A stretch of 64,000 bases of DNA, taken from assembly GCA_963682175.1 (NCBI GenBank), contig OY821771.1, positions 13,081,001 through 13,145,000 of the forward strand, written 5' to 3'. Both the position numbers and the translations under genes were made by a program. Below are positions 59,251-64,000 of the stretch, one piece after another. The stretch is from Triglochin maritima (lineage: Eukaryota; Streptophyta; Magnoliopsida; Alismatales; Juncaginaceae). Each line of letters begins with the position of its first letter. Positions within the stretch are counted from its first letter, which is position 1. The notes under the pieces are model-generated. The model had not been told where the DNA came from. It searched no databases and saw only the letters and a program-made list of their open reading frames with translations.

Positions 59251-61698
59251 ATGGACAAGGACAATGTGGTGGAGATACACTCCATTCCGACCACCCCAAA
59301 AGCCTTCCCTAGCCCTTACCGAGTGTCGGCGCCACCCTCGCAACTCCACTCCCCTTCTTTGTCCCGCTCGCCGCTCCTCGAGAATCCTACAACACCTGGA
59401 AGGTCTTTGACGCCACGGTTTCTTACCCCTTTGGCTAGTCCAGTCGTCAAGGCGGTCACTAACATGAGAGGCTACCTCGAGGACGTTGGTCATCTCACGA
59501 AGCTCAACCCACAAGATGCGTGGCTACCGATAACCGAGTCGCGAAACGGGAATGCCTATTATGCCGCATTTCACACGCTATGTGCTGGAATCGGCTTCCA
59601 AGCCCTACTTCTACCCGTAGCGTTTACCTTTCTTGGATGGTAAAATATCTATCACTTTAGATGGATAAAAAATGACACGATGTTTAGCCTCTTGAGATGA
59701 TTAGTTCCTATGTCTAATATAAGCATTATTTTGTAGTTGTCTCAATGCTCCTAATTATGAAGTAAGGTTGGAATTAAAATATTGGAACCGATGCTTCCCA
59801 AGCTTTCAACGTACACGCTCATAGAATTAGATTAATCCGTCTTCCATCCTGGAGACAATTTTCTGGGGAATCAAACAAAGAAGTACAAGTGGACTAATAA
59901 AAAATATAAATTTCGCAGGGTATGGGGATCTATTTGCTTGTTATTGGTATTCTCATGGCAGCTCTACACCCTCGGGTTGCTAACGCAGCTACATGAATCT
60001 CTTGATGGAACTCGTCACAGCAGATATCTTCATCTGTGCATTGCGACTTTTGGTAAATGATATTAAATAAAAGTGAATGCTCAGTTATGTTATGCCAATG
60101 ATTCTGTTAATATTTATATAACAATAAGATACTCCATATTTCAGTAAATACGCAAAAATTGAAGGCTAACGAAACTAATTTGATTTTTCTTCTCCACTTT
60201 TATATCAAAAATTGTAGGTTTCATACATGCTAACATTTTATACGAATAGAAAGGTTATCTATATTTATATTCTAAAAAATGTTGTTGCTTTCGTGAAAAG
60301 GTGAGAAGCTTGGGAAATGGTTGGCCATGTTCCCTATAATGTACCTCTCGGCCGGCACGTGCACGGTGCTAATCATCGTTGGTGGTGGAAGCCTAAAGCT
60401 CTTCTTCAACATCGTCTGCGGAGCCACATGTAAACCGGAGCCACTAACCACGGTAGAGTGGTACTTGGTGTTTGTTTGCTTCGCCGTGGTTCTCTCCCAA
60501 CTGCCAAACCTTAATTCCATCGCCGGAGTTTCTCTCATCGGTGCGATTACCGCAGTTGGATATTGTAGCATCATATGGATTTTATCTCTAAGTAAGGGGA
60601 AAATCACTGATGTGTCTTACGGGGCGCCAGCATCTGAAGCAAAGTCGGAAGTTGGTAACATTCTTGGGGTCATTAATGGTATTGGTATCATCGCTTTCGC
60701 TTTCAGGGGTCACAATCTGACGCTCGAGATTCAGGTACTTCGAAATCAATTGGTGTTGAGTGGAAATATAGGCATGATCTTCACTTTTCCTAATGCAATG
60801 TTACTTTTGTTGTTTAAGGGTACAATGCCTTCATCTTTGAAACATCCATCACAAGTCCCCATGTGGAGAGGTGTGAAAATGGCTTACACAATCATAGCTA
60901 CGTGTTTGTTTCCAATTGCACTTGTTGGGTATTGGGCTTATGGAAACATGGTGAGTTAAACTCTATTTATTATTTTTAGGAGAGTGATCCATTAAACTCA
61001 CAAATTGTGGCTCCAATTTCAATTTTGAAAATCAATACTTACAAGTTAACAAGGGTGGCCTTTCTTAATTGTAAGGTAACGAGACTCAACATGTAGAAAG
61101 TGCAAATTTCAAGTATAGTTCTTAAAGTAGTATTAGTTTCGTCATTCCTATAATATTTTTCGTTACTTTTAATTAATTACGTCAAACCAAACATAACCAC
61201 AATTTACAGATACCACCAAGTGGAATCTTGACGGCCATGAACAAGTTTCACGGCACAGATACCTCTAGAGCATTGCTCGCGACGACGAACTTCCTAGTAG
61301 TAATCAACTGCCTAAGCTCCTTCCAGATTTACGCCATGCCGATTTTCGACGACATGGAGTCGGGCTACACAAGCAAGCACAACAAACCATGCCCGCGGTG
61401 GCTTCGTGCGGGTTTTCGGGTCTTTTTCGGCTTTTTCAACTTCTTTATTGCAGTGGCATTTCCATTCTTGTCTAGCTTGGCTAGTTTGATTGGAGGGGTG
61501 TCTTTGCCAGTGACGTTGGCCTACCCTTGCTTCATGTGGGTGGTTGTGAGGAGGCCTAAGAGGTGGAGTAGGGTTTGGTGGGTGAATTGGGGTTTGGGGT
61601 GGGTTGGCATGGGATTGAGCTTTGTTTTGGTTGGTGGGGCGGTTTGGAGTCTTGTGGTGACTGGGCTGAAGTTTGAGTTTTTCAAACCCCAATCATGA
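59251..61698 (+). CDS. LHT8-like: Lysine-histidine-transporter-like 8 (AATL1-type) amino-acid permease, five exons
   Basis: Exons by sequence and splice sites are 59251-59639, 59919-60052, 60301-60734, 60819-60950 and 61210-61698. All introns are GT-AG, and the phases join into 1578 nt, 525 residues plus TGA. The N-terminus is a Ser/Pro-rich cytoplasmic tail (residues 1 to about 80: PTTPKAFPSPY, SPLLENPTTPGRSLTPRFLT). The Aa_trans (AAAP) domain follows from NPQDAWLPITESRNGNAYYA, with hydrophobic segments such as LCAGIGFQALLLPVAFTFLGW, FPIMYLSAGTCTVLIIVGGG and IGAITAVGYCSIIWILSLS. Late landmarks are AFRGHNLTLEIQGTMPSSLK, CLSSFQIYAMPIFDDMES and LPVTLAYPCFMWVVVRRPKR. Length and motif order match LHT8/AATL1 proteins (about 520 residues, from memory), thought to carry amino acids across the plasma membrane by proton coupling. 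Substrate cannot be told from sequence. The ATG at 59251 is the first in frame. No lesion was seen. Confidence 0.93.
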
Positions 61699-62497
61699 GA
61701 CGCCAACATCTAATTAAATGGTGCCTGTGAAATTTTCTTACCTTGATCTTGTCGTTTTTCTTTTTAATCTTCTGATTTTGTGGTTAAAGTGTATTTGTGA
61801 ATACTATTCTTAGGGAATGGCGTGTTTCAGTTAAATTTCAGGATTTGTGAATTAATTGCGTTTGGAACTTAACCCCAGATATAAGTCATTCAAGTCAAAC
61901 AGGTTTTACCTGAGTGAAAGGGTAGAACTTAATAATTAGGATATAAAAATGATGTTTGTTTAACTTTCTTTTGCTTTTTTCCCTCTAGCACTAGCATGTA
62001 ACTCAGCTTACGAGATGGAGGATAATTGAATTTGATTTTGGTTCCCTATAACAATTTCCAGAGCAATTCAGGCCCATTGATTTATCAATATCTTTTACAC
62101 CAAAATGAACCGTGCGATATGTTAAAATTTCATTCCTCTTTTGTTTGCGACAAATTGATCACCATAACCTTCTATAGATACTAGAGTTAATCCGGCAAAC
62201 TGGAAATCTACCTCACATGCTCATCATTCCAAATATAAATCAAAACTAACGTAAATTTTTCAAGGTAAACATATCATTTTTTTTGAGAATATAGTATGCA
62301 ATTACTCAAACCAAGGCGTTCATATCACTGTAAAAGTCTTAGATCCACATCCACTGTAGAGATGATTGACCAACCAATGCATACTCGGAATTGGAGCTTT
62401 GCTCGATTAACACGTGGGAATCACTACATCCTTGGTAGGAAGAGCCACACGTAGAGAAAATCGTCAAACGAGCCGGGGAATGTTAAAAGTAACCTCG
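61699..62497. other. Downstream region of permease gene
   Basis: It contains the probable 3' UTR, AT-rich, with no sharply defined polyadenylation signal. No other gene was seen. Confidence 0.45.
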
Positions 62498-64000
62498 CAC
62501 TAGAATAACAAAGTTTCTACTACGGGGTTATAATGCTCATGTGATTTTCCTGAAAGTCTAATTTTTGAAGTTTGCGTCATCTACTTATTTTGCTTCACAA
62601 GTTATACCCTTGTCCCATTTTGAAATCACTTGTACAAGAAGTGACTAGAAAGAAATATTTATAAATAATTTTAAATAAGTGTCATAAAAAAGTATACTTT
62701 AACAAAGATTTTGATGACAATTGTAAAGAAATGTCATGAAAAAAGAAGTTTTTCTTTTCTTTTTCCATGATTTCTATAGGTGTCCTGAAAAATAAGGTTT
62801 TAAGGACATTTAAAAAGAAGTGACATGGGAAAATAGGTTTTGGGGAATTTTTCATATAAATGTCTTAACCTTACACCTCTCTTGATGCTTATGGTATGTA
62901 TTTGAAAGGTGGAGACTTTGAGGATATTTTTATAAAGGACCTTGATACACGGGCACGCGCGTCCCGAACGCGCAACTAGATCAGCGGCCACGTCACCATC
63001 ATTGATAGGGGTGAGGGTTTCCTAATAAAGGAGAATGACTTTATTTATTTACAAACAATTTGTGATTCCCAAAATTTTAGAGTTTTCTTTCCAGAAAAGG
63101 ATAGGACTGTTCACATTTTGTCCAAACTCAGTCGAAAACCTTAGTCCAGAATGAACACAGTTTTGGACACGATTATCTAAACTCTGTCCATACTCAGTCC
63201 AGAATGGACACGGTTCTGGACACGATTGTCCAAACTCCGTTTATACTTCCTCCATAATGGACACATTCTGGACACGATTGTCCAAATTCTATCCACACTT
63301 TGTCCATACTCAGTCCAGAATGGACACGTTCGGGACACAATTGTCCAATCTCTGTCCAGACTCAGTCCAGAATGGACACTCTGTCCATACTCCGTCCAGA
63401 CTCAGTCCAGAATAGACACGGTTCTGGACAGAATGTCAAGACTGTCTAGACTTAGTCCGGACTAAACCCATAATGGACACGGTTCTGGACATGATTGTCC
63501 AAATTCTGTCCAGACTTCGTCCATACTCAGTCCAGAATGGTCACTCTGTCCAGACTCAGTCCAAAATAGACACGGTTCTGGACAAGATTGTCCAAACTCA
63601 GTCCAGACTTCATCCAGAATTTGAACAGTCATGTCATGAATGTGAACAGTCATGTTCTTTTTTGGAAGGAAAACTTTTGTTTGTAAACAAATCAAGTCAT
63701 CATGCTTTATCGGGAAATCCATCATCCCCGTAGCAATAGTGCTCACATGGTTGCTGACCTGGCTACGCGTCCAATAATCATTTTCCTTTTATAAAATTGT
63801 CACTAAAAGTTAGTCTTCGATGACACTCTTAAAGAAAGGTCGTGGAAAGTGAAGCTTTGAAGACATTTTCAAGAAGTGTGATGGAGGACATTTCAATATA
63901 AAAAGTTATTGCAAATGACTGCGCTAACACATTTGAAGATGTGTCCTAGAAATATAGGTTTAAAAAAACTTTTGTATTAATTGTATTAAGATGTTTAAAT
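62498..64000. mobile_element. Probable non-autonomous CACTA-like element, right end off-window
   Basis: It may begin CACTAGAATAAC at 62498. Many copies of GTGTCATGAAAA-, GACATTTTCAAGAAGTG- and GTGTCCTAGAAA-like words occur in both flanks (62630-62870 and 63790-63970), which is how plant CACTA subterminal repeats look. The centre holds a minisatellite. There is no transposase frame. Without the right terminus and a 3-bp duplication the call remains tentative. Confidence 0.45.
63115..63620. repeat. GTCCAGAATGGACAC minisatellite
   Basis: About nine imperfect copies of a 50-70 bp unit lie here, built from ACTCAGTCCAGAATGGACAC, GGTTCTGGACACGATTGTCC and AACTCTGTCCA-type pieces. Each unit contains the inverted words TCCAGAA and TTCTGGA. 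Open frames on both strands here come from the repeat, not from genes. Confidence 0.85.

Noticed and set aside
63226..63746. Overlapping ORFs on both strands
   Set aside because: They are produced by the minisatellite unit being free of stops, with repeated LSTLCPYSVQ-like translation.

Overview
This window is plant nuclear DNA, most likely from a eudicot. It has no prokaryotic gene layout, and almost all of it is layered transposable elements. I recognise one intact cellular gene, an intron-containing amino-acid permease of the LHT8/AATL1 type at 59251-61698 (+). There is also one decayed gene copy, a NAT9-like acetyltransferase at 9953-10522 (-). I saw no rRNA or tRNA gene, no CRISPR array and nothing bacterial or viral.

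Left part (1-20 kb). The window opens on the last codons of a Ty3/gypsy pol, followed by its 1956-bp LTR (50-2005), which carries a dense array of CGGTCGACCG palindromes. A related solo LTR lies at 14197-16388. A complete but decayed Ty1/copia element (4408-9948, TSD TTTCT) sits directly beside the NAT9-like pseudogene. Next come a hAT-type MITE (10883-11457, TSD TGCATTAG), a non-autonomous CACTA element (11829-12811, TSD TGT) containing a U6-snRNA-like promoter, a probable Helitron 3' end (about 13156-13181) and a deleted Reina-like gypsy remnant with its LTR (13210-14182). A TTAGT-rich tandem repeat occupies about 18.65-20.03 kb.

Centre (20-34 kb). Two members of one non-autonomous Athila-like family are nested. 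The older one (+ strand, gag-like ORF from 20266, 3' LTR 32088-33653) was interrupted by a young complete copy (22942-31611, minus orientation). The young copy has two 1413-bp LTRs with only three differences seen, TSD TAAAG, an Asp-tRNA-type PBS, and one 1043-codon gag-protease ORF with no reverse transcriptase or integrase. Both copies share a 3' non-coding region, a perfect GCGA-loop hairpin and an snRNA-type USE/TATA promoter spacing in the LTR. A solo LTR of this family lies at about 55186-56710. A tandem TRIM array follows at 33654-34470.

Right-centre (34-50 kb). This is a rearranged cluster of a Tekay/Del-like Ty3/gypsy family in minus orientation. It includes one element with decayed gag-pol (36090-39936) between LTRs, extra LTR pieces, a 2122-bp solo LTR inserted in one of them (41864-43985, again with CGGTTAACCG/CGGTCGACCG palindromes), and a complete 527-bp TRIM (49148-49674).

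Right part (50-64 kb). A complete but decayed Ty1/copia element (49719-57118, TSD ATTAA) is followed by about 2 kb of ordinary AT-rich DNA and then the LHT8-like gene. The window ends inside a probable second CACTA-like element (from about 62498) with a roughly 50-70 bp minisatellite.

The only cellular function with an intact gene here is amino-acid transport at a membrane. Everything else is mobile DNA whose members would need proteins supplied in trans. The least ordinary signals are the snRNA-type promoters shared by unrelated elements, the conserved hairpin of the gag-pro family, and the palindrome-filled LTRs.
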